Origin: Rhynchopus euleeides
Taxonomy: Eukaryota > Euglenozoa > Diplonemea > Diplonemida > Diplonemidae
Assembly (NCBI GenBank): GCA_963210315.1
Contig: OY723282.1
Location: 1,984,001-2,048,000, forward strand
DNA length: 64,000 nucleotides
Direction of reading: 5' to 3'
Numbering within the stretch: the stretch's first letter is position 1; the number at the start of each line of letters is the position of its first letter. The notes under the pieces are model-generated. The model made no database searches. It was not told where the DNA came from and saw nothing but the letters and a program-made list of their open reading frames with translations. This document shows, in pieces, positions 50,521 to 60,754 of the stretch. Made by a program: the position numbers and the translations under genes.

Positions 50521-52090
50521 CGCGATCACTCAATACGCAGACAACGCCATGACGGAACCGCGTCTTTTGCGCCAGACACACAACACCCTCTCCACCGTGT
50601 GCCAATGGAAAATGCGACAGACACGCTGGAATGGTTCGGGTTTCCGCTGCAACTCCACTCTCTCCTTGTCATGTTCCCTATCTTATCTCTTCTCTGCTCT
50701 GCCATCAATCCACTTTCTGTACTGCAGGCAGGTCATCATCCGAGGCATCGCACACATGGTGCAAGGGGGGGGTGGGTGGGTGGGTGGGGGGTGGAGTACA
50801 TCACTTGGCATGCGGGCAATGCAAGCAAAGTGACAGCACCTGGCGCATGTCAGTAATTTCTGTTTTATTATTCAGCCATTTTTTTCTCTTGCTCCGTGCA
50901 CTGATCCTGCACGGCAAACCTCAGTTGCATTTTTTCCCTGGTTTGGCGCACAACGCTTTATCCTTGTTAGGTCGTGTGGGTCATAACAGGTCTAACTAGC
51001 CTGGAGGAAGCGGAGGGCACGCCCAAGGGGTCTTCGCTACATGGTGCTGAAGAGAAGTGCGTTTAGGCGCACATCTCTCTATTTTTGTGAGAAACAATCG
51101 CCGCAATATTGCCGAAAGTTGCCAAGTAGCGAGGAACCTTTCTGTGCCTTCAATGCCCATTTTTGGGCGTGTTGTGATTTTGCTGTTGCCAACCAGGCAT
51201 GGCTGGGGCTGCCATGTGCCTCAAGGGGAGGCGCTGGCGTGCCTCACCAAACTGGCACTGCCACTTCTTCAACAACGGTGGCATGTGCGTACGGATGTAT
51301 CATTAGAGTGCAGTTGATGCGCCCACCGCACTGAATAAAGAGCATTTTTGACAAATTTCGTGTTTGCAACGTCGCAACATTGCAGGTAGGTTGGGGGGGG
51401 GGGGGTGAGGAACCAGCCGCCTAAAACCTATTTTTCTTCTGTGCTGTAATTGCGTGAGCGGCGTAATTCTGCGTTTTTCAGCCCCATGCATATGAAGGAA
51501 GAAGAGTGGGATACAAGGGTTAATCAGGTCCGAGTTGTTGGCGAGGCGGCACTCGGAAGTGCCGTGTGATCGAGAGCCACATCTCACCTCATCCACAGGT
51601 CGAGGTGTGTGCTTGTCACCGCGACCTCTCTCGCCCACCCTATTCCCGTTTAAGCAGCATGATTCTGCTGCGTTCCGTTTCAACAAGGGGGTGCTTGTCA
51701 TGTGGTTATGCGACGCGCAGGGGGGCGTTCGGCGTTTACCGTCACCCAGCCTCTTGCGTCTGACAAACACATCGCACTTTCCGCAGGCAAATCATTCTGT
51801 GTTGTCTTCGTGTGATCACAAAACCTGGAATCCTTATTCTGGGGAACCGGGTGCCCTTTCGTTTTCGCCATGAATGACCCTGCACAACCGCCCCCCCTCC
51901 CCCCCCACCCCCCCCCCCCCTCCCACCCCAGTATTATTCTCTGAGGGCAACTTAGTTGCAAAGCGAACGAAACAAATCGAATCCGCGAAGTAAACCGGAT
52001 CTTTCGGTGAAGCACAGCCGTCACCACCTCACCACTACCCCCCAGCCTCTACAGAACCTTCGCACCTTTGCCACACGTGGGTGGATTTTC
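50521..52090. other. Gene-poor stretch
   Basis: No supported gene. It includes the diverged CTGTACTGCAGGCAGGT motif (50711), a GGGGTCTTCGCT end at 51029-51040, and G or C runs at 50766, 51393 and 51900-51920. Confidence 0.45.
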
Positions 52091-52207
52091 ACACACACGG
52101 CTTTCGAGAGCCTCAGAGCGGAAGGTGTCATCCATTTGTACTAACCATGCCCTACACCCCTCATCAGGCAGTACTGTTTGTTTATGGTGTGTGGAAGCGC
52201 CAAGGCA
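52091..52207 (+). mobile_element. A-type retroelement end remnant
   Basis: CACACGGCTTTCGAGAGCC, GCGGAAGGTGTCATCC, the CTCATCAGGCA block and GTGTGTGGAAGCGCCAAGGC follow in the order seen at 16839-16948. A diverged single terminal repeat without coding sequence. Confidence 0.65.
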
Positions 52208-52317
52208 TACATATGGACACTCGTAGAGAACGATCAGGACAGCTGGGTTGAGATCAATTTTTTTGCCATCTAACAGTTAGACAGTGTTTACAGGGGGGGG
52301 TCAAATAAACGTACTGG

Positions 52318-52466
52318 GGGCCTTCGCTCTGGAGTGAGAAAAGTGAGAAAAAGTGAGCCCAAAAATGGAAAAAATGGCAAAAAAAAGAGTGTGGGGAGTT
52401 GGGTCCAGGCCTCTGGCTAATTCTGGGGCCGGACTTAACGTTGGGCCGGAGGGGGGGGGGGGGGTA
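52318..52466. other. Spacer with shared repeat
   Basis: GGGGGCCTTCGCTCTG is a mini-element end at 52316-52331. GAGTGTGGGGAGTTGGGTCC (52387-52406) and CAGGCCTCTGGCTAATTC (52409-52426) recur inverted, the first near 42567-42587 and the second at 60126-60143. A run of 17 G precedes the TA at 52465. Confidence 0.5.
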
Positions 52467-53613
52467 GGGGGGGTCAAATGCCACCCTTTTACGTGGACAA
52501 ACACGATTTTTCAAAAAACCGGCGCAGAGGCCCCAAAGCCCCCGTAAACCCTCCAAACCCCCCCAGATCGGTCCGGAAACCCATCGAACCCCACTTTTCC
52601 ACCATTCCGGGCACCTCAGGTGCCCGAATTGGGGTACCTAAATTTTGTGCCACCGTTTGGTACCGTACAGTGCCACTGTGTGGGAGGTTGGAAAAGAAAA
52701 TGCCCCAACACACCACATCTGAGGGTTGCAATGCATGTTGCTTGCCAACCACGTCATCCGGTGGGTGTCAGGCGCTATGTAGGTGGCATTAGCCAGGTCT
52801 TCGATGTGTTCTGGCTTGTATATATACCTCCCTGCCACCATGCACCGGGAGGCTGCCTGTAGGTACGGAACAGTCCAGATGGTCGTGTGATTCCTGTGCA
52901 GCAGTGCTCCACAACCGGGATGTGTTGACAACGACTGTTGCAACACGAGCTGTACATTCCGGGAACACATGAAGTGCGCTGTCGTGGTACCCATTGTGCC
53001 AGAATTGGTAGTTGCTGCGGTCTACTTTGCCTGGCCCAAGAGCACTGGTACTGAACGGTGCAATATGCGTGGCGAGGTGAATACAACGGAAGCGCGCAAA
53101 GTCAATACAGCTCTCGGATGGCGGGTGGTGGTGCCACTAGTGTGTGACGTTCACTCGAGGATACAACGCATCACAATGAATCAGCAACCGTGGACCGAGT
53201 ACAATACACTCTCTGTGGCTGGTGTGGGGGACAAAGGCAGTGCCTGTGCCGCAGGCAGGGAGGTATATATACAAGCCAGAACACATCGAAGACCTGGCTA
53301 ATGCCACCTACATAGCGCCTGACACCCACCGGATGACGTGGTTGGCAAGCAACATGCATTGCAACCCTCAGATGTGGTGTGTTGGGGCATTTTCTTTTCC
53401 AACCTCCCACACAGTGGCACTGTACGGTACCAAACGGTGGCACAAAATTTAGGTACCCCAATTCGGGCACCTGAGGTGCCCGGAATGGTGGAAAAGTGGG
53501 GTTCGATGGGTTTCCGGACCGATCTGGGGGGTTTTGGAGGGTTTACGGGGGCTTTGGGGCCTCTGCGCCGGTTTTTTGAAAAATCGTGTTTGTCACCCCC
53601 ATTTGACCCCCCC
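52467..53613. mobile_element. Long-TIR element, copy 3
   Basis: 1147 bp, nearly identical to copy 2. TA at 52465-52466 after 17 G; its right TA (53614-53615) is the left edge of the telomere-like satellite. Confidence 0.93.
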
Positions 53614-53615
53614 TA

Positions 53616-56450
53616 GGGGGGGGGGGGCTACCCTACCCTACCCTACAGCACGTCGGGGGTACCCACAACCCGACCCAACCCTACCCTAGGGTGAGGGTTG
53701 GGTACCCATAACCCGACCCAACACGACCCTACCCAACCCAGGGGTCAGGGCCAGGGTTGATCCTAGACCCAACCCAACCCAAGGGTTAGGGTCAGGGTTG
53801 ACCCCAGACCCTACCCAACCCTAGGGTTAGGGTTAGGGTTAACCCTTGACCCAACCCTAGGGATAGGGTTAGGGTTGACCCTAGACCCTACCCTAACCCT
53901 AGGGTTAGGGTCAGGGTTAACCCTAGACCCTACCCTAACCCTAGGGTTAGGGTTAACCCTAGACCCTACCCAACCCTCGGGTTAGGGTCAGGGTTGACCC
54001 GAGACCCTACCCTAACCCTAGGGTTAGGGTTAGGGTTAACCCTTGACCCAACCCTAGGGTTAGGGTTAGGGTTGACCCTAGACCCTACCCTAACCCTAGG
54101 GTTAGGGTCAGGGTTAACCCTAGACCCTACCCTAACCCTAGGGTTAGGGTTAGGGTTAACCCTTGACCCAACCCTAGGGTTAGGGTTAGGGTTAACCCTA
54201 GACCCTACCCAACCCTCGGGTTAGGGTCAGGGTTGACCCTAGACCCTACCCAACCCTAGGGTTAGGGTCAGGGTTAACCCTAGACCCTACCCTAACCCTA
54301 GGGTTAGGGTTAGGGTTAACCCTTGACCCAACCCTAGGGTTAGGGTTAGGGTTAACCCTAGACCCTACCCAACCCTCGGGTTAGGGTTAGGGTTAACCCT
54401 GGACCCTACCCAACCCTAGGGTTAGGGTCAGGGTTGACCCTAGACCCTACCCTAACCCTAGGGTTAGGGTCAGGGTTAACCCTAGACCCTACCCAACCCT
54501 AGGGTTAGGGTTAACCCTTGACCCAACCCTAGGGTTAGGGTCAGGGTTGACCCTAGACCCTACCCTAGGGTTAGGGTAGGGTATAGGGTTAACCCCAACC
54601 CTGATCCGAGGGTTGGGTCGGGTCTAGGGTTCACCCTGACCCAAACCCGAACCCTAGGGTAGGGTTGGGTCTAGGGTGAACCCTAACCCTAGGGTCGGGC
54701 AGGGTCTTGGGTTAACCCCCAACCCTAACCCTCGGGTTGGGTAGGGTATAGGGTTAACCCTAACCCTAGGGTTGGGTTGTGTATAGGGTTAACCCTAACC
54801 CTAACCCTAGGGTAGGGTTGGGTCTTGGGTTAACCCTAACCCTAGGGTTGGGTTGGGTATAGGGTTAACCCTAACCCTAGGGTGAGGGTAGGGTATAGGG
54901 TTAACCCTAACCCTAGGGTAGGGTTGGGTCTTGGGTTAACCCTAACCCTAACCCTAGGGTAGGGTTGGGTATAGGGTTAACCCTAACCCTAACCCTAGGG
55001 TTGGGTGGGGTATAGGGTTAACCCTAACCCTAGGGTTGGGTTGGGTCTAGGGTTAACCCGAACCCTAACCCTAGGGTTGGGTTGGGTCTAGGGTTAACCC
55101 TGACCCTAACCCTAGGGTTGGGTAGGGTATAGGGTTAACCCCAACCCTAACCCTAGGGTTGGGTTGGGTCTAGGGTTAACCCTGACCCTAACCCTAGGGT
55201 TGGGTTGGGTCTAGGGTTAACCCTGACCCTACCCCTAGGGTTGGGTAGGGTGTAGGGTTAACCCTAACCCTAGGGTTGGGTTGGGTATAGGGTTAACCCT
55301 AACCCTAACCCTAGGGTTGGGTTGGGTCTAGGGTTAACCCTGACCCTAACCCTAGGGTTGGGTAGGGTATAGGGTTAACCCCAACCCTAACCCTAGGGTT
55401 GGGTTGGGTCTAGGGTTAACCCTGACCCTAACCCTAGGGTTGGGTTGGGTCTAGGGTTAACCCTGACCCTAACCCTAGGGTTGGGTTGGGTCTAGGGTTA
55501 ACCCTGACCCTAACCCTAGGGTTGGGTTGGGTCTAGGGTTAACCCTGACCCTAACCCTAGGGTTGGGTAGGGTGTAGGGTTAACCCCAACCCTAACCCTA
55601 GGGTTGGGTTGGGTCTAGGGTTAACCCTGACCCTAACCCTAGGGTTGGGTAGGGTGTAGGGTTAACCCTAACCCTAGGGTAGGGTTGGGTTAACCCTAAC
55701 CCTAGGGTTGGGTTGGGTATAGGGTTAACCCTAACCCTAACCCTAGGGTTGGGTTGGGTCTAGGGTTAACCCTGACCCTAACCCTAGGGTTGGGTAGGGT
55801 ATAGGGTTAACCCCAACCCTAACCCTAGGGTTGGGTTGGGTCTAGGGTTAACCCGAACCCTAACCCTAGGGTTGGGTTGGGTCTAGGGTTAACCCTAACC
55901 CTAACCCTAGGGTAGGGTTGGGTGTAGGGTTGGGTTGGGTATAGGGTTAACCCTGACCCTAACCCTAGGGTAGGGTCTAGGGTTAACCCTAACCCTAACC
56001 CTAGGGTTGGGTAGGGTGTAGGGTTAACCCTAACCCTAGGGTAGGGTTGGGTCTAGGGTTAACCCTGACCCTAACCCTAGGGTAGGGTCTAGGGTTAACC
56101 CCAACCCTAACCCTAGGGTTGGGTAGGGTGTAGGGTTAACCCTCACCCTAACCCTAGGGTTGGGTAGGGTATAGGGTTAACCCTAACCCCAGGGTAGGGT
56201 CTAGGGTTAACCCTAACCCTAGGGTGAGGGTAGGGTCTGGAGTTAACCCCAACCCCAACCCCAACCCTAGGGTTGGGTAGGGTCTAGGGTCACCCGTAAC
56301 CCTCGAAATCGGGCCCAAATTGCCAAAATGGGCACCCCTCGAAAAAAAAATTCGAAAAGGTCCCCCTACCCACACCTGGAAATTACCAAAAAATCTGGGA
56401 CCCCGGCGGCCCCAACCCTAGGGTAGGGTAGGGTAGCCCCCCCCCCCCCC
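53616..56450. repeat. Telomere-like satellite with inverted poly-G ends
   Basis: 2.8 kb built from TTAGGG-like and CCCTAA-like words in alternating orientation (CCTAGGGTTAGGG, GGGTTAACCC), so it is dense in palindromes. The right half has a regular 41-bp period (for example 55441 to 55482); the left half mixes 36- and 42-bp units. It is bounded by a 30-bp inverted pair: twelve G then CTACCCTACCCTACCCTA on the left, and the reverse on the right. An unrelated insertion lies at about 56305-56410. It is interstitial, with other elements on both sides, so it is not a chromosome end in this assembly. Confidence 0.9.
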
Positions 56451-56466
56451 TAGGCATACAGTGCAA

Positions 56467-56712
56467 ACGATAATTATTATCGCACATATACCAGATACGA
56501 TAATTTTCGGAAAATTATCGCATACGATAATTTATTATCGCATACGATAATCCATTATCGTATGATGCGATAATCCCATTATCGTATACGAACGGATACG
56601 ATAATTATTATCGTATATTATCGCATACGATAATCCCATTATCGTATGTTATCGCATACGATAATAATTATCGTATCCGGTCGTATACGATAATGGGATT
56701 ATCGTATGCGAT
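56467..56712. repeat. Left subterminal ATTATCGTA array
   Basis: About 20 copies of ATTATCGTA or TACGATAAT in both orientations, with variants (ATTATCGCA). Probable transposase-binding sites of the hAT-like element. Confidence 0.85.
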
Positions 56713-56954
56713 ACTTACTGGGTTGCACTATTCTTGAACACCACTGCCCTCGTCAGATTCCTTCACATACTCGTCCGTCATCAGGATTCATCGCCCCCCC
56801 CCCCCCCCCCAGTCCCTTCAACACCCTCGATGTCATCAGACATCGAGACAGAATTCGTCATCCCCCCCCCCCCACCCGCCCACCGAACAGCACAGGAACC
56901 ACATCACGGACAGACGACCTGGCACGCCGCCCCCCCCCCCCCCCATCCCCCCTT

Positions 56955-57245
56955 CTAAATGATATCCATCTCAGTCTCGGATTCGTCCTCCTCAGAGGAA
57001 TCATCAGAGACATAGTCCCTTTCGAGGGCTTCTGCGAACCGGTTGCTCTTGTCGAAGTAGCCGAGGAGGTCGCCGTTCCGCTGCAAGAACAGACGATCCG
57101 CGTAGGTCTTCGTCGAGATGTTCGACCCCCGCTTGGACTTGCGGGACTCTGCCGTCGAAAACACACTGTCGACCTGTGTGACCGACACAGGCGTGCGGAG
57201 CCAAGCCACCACATGTGGCGCCAGGATGGGGAACAGCTTCCTCAC
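56955..57245 (-). pseudogene. hAT dimerisation-domain fragment
   Basis: 96 residues, minus strand: FPILAPHVVAWLRTPVSVTQ, then VDSVFSTAE and SKRGSNISTKT, matching the C-terminal hAT dimerisation region (usual pattern: PxLxxxAxxxLxxPxSxxxxExxFS...R..L). It follows the main transposase frame directly but in another register, so roughly 250 residues including the expected third acidic residue are missing between them. Confidence 0.7.
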
Positions 57246-58420
57246 ACCAGCGTGCAGAAGGCATACGCCCGGGGGTATGACTGGCGCACTGCTCGCTTCA
57301 ACGCTGCGTTGAGGTGGTGGCCCAGGCAGTAGATGCCCTCCTCCTTCTTGTCGCCAAACGCCTTGACGTTCACCGACCCGAAGTCAGCGACAACTGTACT
57401 GCGGGTAATGCCGTACAGTTCCCGCACCTCGTCAAGCACATCCCCGACGTCCTCTGCGTTGTGCACCTCGCCGTCACCACGCACTTTCGACAGGAGGAGC
57501 ACTCCCCTGCCTCCCACGTAGGCGACGACCGACATGATGGCAAAGCCAAGATGCCGCAGGCCTGTTCCATCAACGCCCAACGCCACCGGCCGGCCGGTGA
57601 TGCAGTCGCGGATCTTCTTCTGGATCTCCGCGACGAACAGCGGGGCCTTGCCCAGCAGCGTCCGGGGCTTCGGCAGAGGGGTGGTCATCGGCAGCGCAAG
57701 GATAGACGCCTGGTGAGGCGTGATCCCCGCAATCACAAGGGCAAGTGCCCATGCCTTTTGAAATGATGCGGTGGTCGTGGGATCGCTCTTCGTGGTTGAA
57801 ACACAGGGGGCCGCCTGCACTGGCGCTTCCTTCGATGTGGTCTGGTGCGCCTTCGTGTCGGTCACGTGTTTCTTTGCCACTGTCGATTCAGCATGCTTTA
57901 CGACGATGCTACAGAGGTTGCACCACAGGACTTCGTCCGATAATGTCCGGGGGGGGTTTGCATCAAGCAGCATGGTGCGAGTTTCGAACGGGAGGTCCTC
58001 CACCGACTTGATCGTGTAGGCCGCAGCAACTGTGGCGTCGTACCTCGCCAGTTGCTGCAGCCGCTGCCTGGCTGTTACCAAGGAGATCCTCTTCTTGGCA
58101 GCAGCCTCGTCTGCGGCTTCCTCCACCGTTTTTCTGAGTTTTATCGTGTCCAGGCGTTTCTGCGCGCTCTCCGATTTTCCCGCGGGCTTTGGTGCTGTCT
58201 TCTTGGGGGCTGGCTTCTTCGCTGCTGGCTTCTTTGGGGGTGGCTTTTTCACGGCCGCCTTTTTCGCTGAGGGCTTCTTGTCCTTCCCCCCCGTGACGCG
58301 ACGGCGTTTCTGGTCCGGCTCGTCCTCATCACTGCCCTCTTCCTCGTCATCGCCGTCATCATCTTCCTCTGCGTCATCCTCCGTTGTTGTGTCGTCTTTT
58401 ATCCTACGACGACGAGACAT
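57242..58420 (-). pseudogene. hAT-like transposase, N-terminal part
   Basis: About 392 residues from the ATG at 58418-58420 (the frame runs back to 58630 without better sequence). Residues 1-80 are an acidic stretch and then Lys/Pro/Ala-rich, histone-H1-like sequence (AKKAAVKKPPPKKPAAKK). A BED-type zinc finger follows (WCNLC...KKHVTDTKAH). Then come the helical ALALVIAGITP block and the catalytic region with a first Asp in ALGVDGTG, a second in VVADFGSVNVKAFG, and CLGHHLNAALKRAV, the usual C-x2-H-x-LN block of hAT enzymes. The frame stops soon after, and the rest of the catalytic domain is deleted. Confidence 0.75.
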
Positions 58421-58806
58421 TTTTTGATCCCTGGTGTTTCCTGTGGAGGGTGATGGCGATGCAGTCACAACATAGCGATAGACACACGGGTCGAGAGCGC
58501 ACACGCAAATGAGTGTCACGGATGTGCGTGGCAGTATCCTGTAACCTCTCCGCCCCCCTGTGCCTGAAACTTCTTCCAACGGTGCCAGCTTCATTGACAG
58601 GATGCCCCAGACAGACATAGTGCTGCGCATGTCATGGCACTATGTGTGTTGTGTCTGCCACCCATTTGTGAGGGACATTCTACACTTCTGAGTGAAGCCC
58701 CCCGTCACCAATAATTCAAAGAAGCAAAAATGGCAGCTTCCGGCTCCACTTTTACCACTTTTTCAATGTGTTCTGGGCTGATTTCTGGTTTTCCGAAAAT
58801 CTCAAA

Positions 58807-58900
58807 AAAATTATCGCACCATTATCGTATATTATCGTATACGATAATATACGATAATGGGAGTACGATAATAATTATCGTATGCGATAATAATTATCGT
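58807..58900. repeat. Right subterminal ATTATCGTA array
   Basis: About 8 copies of ATTATCGTA/TACGATAAT, mirroring the left array. Confidence 0.85.
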
Positions 58901-58916
58901 TTGCACTGTATGCCTA

Positions 58917-60064
58917 GGGGGGGTCAAATGCCCCCCCTTTTACGTGGATAAACACGATTTTTCAAAAAACCGGCGCAGAGGCCCCAAAGCCCCCGTAAAC
59001 CCTCCAAACCCCCCCAGATCGGTCCGGAAACCCATCGAACCCCACTTTTCCACCATTCCGGGCACCTCAGGTGCCCGAATTGGGGTACCTAAATTTTGTG
59101 CCACCGTTTGGTACCGTACAGTGCCACTGTGTGGGAGGTTGGAAAAGAAAATGCCCCAACACACCACATCTGAGGGTTGCAATGCATGTTGCTTGCCAAC
59201 CACGTCATCCGGTGGGTGTCAGGCGCTATGTAGGTGGCATCAGCCAGGTCTTCGATGTGTTCTGGCTTGTATATGTACCTCCCTGCCTGCGGCACAGGCA
59301 CTGCCTTTGTCCCCCACACCAGCCACAGAGAGCGTATTGTACTCGGTCCACGGTTGCTGATTCATTGTGATGCGTTGTATCCTCGAGTGAACGTCACACA
59401 CTAGTGGCACCACCACCCGCCATCCGAGAGCTGTATTGACTTTGCGCGCTTCCGTTGCATTCACCTCGCCACGCATATTGCACTGTTCAGTATCAGTGAT
59501 CTTGGGCCAGGCAAAGTAGACCGCAGCAACTACCAATTCTGCACAATGGGTACCACGACAGCGCACTTCGTGTGTTCCCGGAATGTACAGCTCGTGTTGC
59601 AACAGTCGTTGTCAACACATCCCGGTTGTGGAGCACTGCTGCACAGGAATCACACGACCATCTGGACTTGTTCCGTACCTACAGGCAGCCTCCCGGTGCA
59701 TGGTGGCAGGGAGGTACATATACAAGCCAGAACACATCGAAGACCTGGCTAATGCCACCTACATAGCGCCTGACACCCACCGGATGACGTGGTTGGCAAG
59801 CAACATGCATTGCAACCCTCAGATGTGGTGTGTTGGGGCATTTTCTTTTCCAACCTCCCACACAGTGGCACTGTCCGGTACCAAACGGTGGCACAAAATT
59901 TAGGTACCCCAATTCGGGCACCTGAGGTGCCCGGAATGGTGGAAAAGTGGGGTTCGATGGGTTTCCGGACCGATCTGGGGGGGTTTGGAGGGTTTACGGG
60001 GGCTTTGGGGCCTCTGCGCCGGTTTTTTGAAAAATCGTGTTTGTCACCCCCATTTGACCCCCCC
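58917..60064. mobile_element. Long-TIR element, copy 4, middle inverted
   Basis: 1148 bp. Outer ends are in the same orientation as in copies 1-3 (ACGTGGATAAACACG on the left, GTGTTTGTCACCCCC on the right), but the middle (about 59287-59707) is reversed, as expected after recombination between the two TIRs. Its left TA (58915-58916) is the last TA of the hAT-like element's TIR; its right TA is 60065-60066. Confidence 0.92.
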
Positions 60065-60066
60065 TA

Positions 60067-60229
60067 CCCCCCCCCCCCCCCCTCCCCCCCCCCGGCACGG
60101 AGAAACTTAACGTTCGACCCGAATTAGCCAGAGGCCTGGTTGGGTCCAGTTTAGCAAAGTTGTCATATTTCTCGGGTGTTTTCTGAATGGGGACACCCGA
60201 AGAACCCCATGACGTGGTCATGACATGTC
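60067..60229. other. C-run spacer
   Basis: Two runs of C (about 14 and 10) separated by T, then AACTTAACGTTCGACCC and AATTAGCCAGAGGCCTGG, the inverted form of the segment at 52409-52440. No gene. Confidence 0.5.
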
Positions 60230-60690
60230 GCGATCTGCAAAATTGATCTTCACCTGACCGTGAAGACCGGAGGTGGTGAACACAGTGTTATTACGCAAAC
60301 ACTTTAGTGACGCCCCCACAGTCCAGCGGGATCCGGTGTGCCAGGTGGGGGGAGGCGTCGTGGCCTTGGGACACCAGGTCAGGTGCGTGTTCCCCGTTGA
60401 GGGGAATTCCAAAGAAGACGTGCGGGTTCCCTTGGTATTTTGAGCGTCTCATTGTTCCAGGTAGACCGATGCCCCTCCGGCTAAATTGGCCAGGTTGGCG
60501 AGGCTTTCATGGCGTGTTAGCACTACACACCACTTCATCGGGTTTGTGGTTCCCATGGCGACACCCTCTTCGTCTAGGGTGAGCCTGTAGTGGAGGCAAT
60601 CTACCTGCGCCGAAATGTCTAGTGCTGTCGAGACCCCACGGGAGGCAGCGACAGGGGCAGCGAGGAAAACGCTATTACCTGGGATCCCCC
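60230..60690 (-). pseudogene. Decayed coding region, minus strand
   Basis: Protein-like segments follow each other in three minus frames: about 60460-60690 (ALDISAQVDCLHYRLTLDEE, TNPMKWCVVLTRHESLANLA), about 60303-60455 (GNPHVFFGIPLNGEHAPDLV), and about 60232-60330 (NNTVFTTSGLHGQVKINFAD). Residue composition and continuity suggest one former gene with at least two frameshifts. I do not recognise the family; a structural protein of a virus or transposon is only a guess. Confidence 0.4.
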
Positions 60691-60742
60691 GTGTTTAAGC
60701 CCCCCCTGGGGGGTCTGGCAAGGGGGGGCTTAACCACAGGGG
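60686..60742. repeat. Inverted repeat between the two decayed regions
   Basis: CCCCCGTGTTTAAGCCCCCC is mirrored by GGGGGGGCTTAACCACAGGG, with a short loop. It lies exactly between two oppositely oriented coding remnants, so it could be a transcription-end hairpin or an element end. Confidence 0.5.
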
Positions 60743-60754
60743 GCCTCAAGTTGT

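Larger units (their letters stand above)
56451..58916 (-). mobile_element. hAT-like DNA transposon, internally deleted
   Basis: TIRs TAGGCATACAGTGCAAACGA plus TAAT are perfect at both ends (56451 on; complement ending 58916). Subterminal arrays of ATTATCGTA/TACGATAAT occupy 56467-56712 and 58807-58900; clustered subterminal transposase-binding motifs are usual in hAT elements. It encodes a hAT-like transposase on the minus strand with its central part missing. The left flank is a C run. After removing long-TIR copy 4, which sits in the terminal TA, the right flank is also a C run, consistent with an 8-bp target duplication of C. Confidence 0.82.

Noticed and set aside
53616..56450. True chromosome end
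   Set aside because: The array alternates orientation, has inverted ends and continues into other elements on both sides.
56706..57332. Plus-strand ORF of 208 residues opposite the transposase
   Set aside because: Shadow of the minus-strand transposase; its residues follow the reverse complement of conserved hAT segments.
20848..59921. Recurrent 76-118-residue ORFs in the long-TIR element
   Set aside because: They lie in the inverted arms and the middle, are present in both strands of the palindrome, and no transposase motif is visible.
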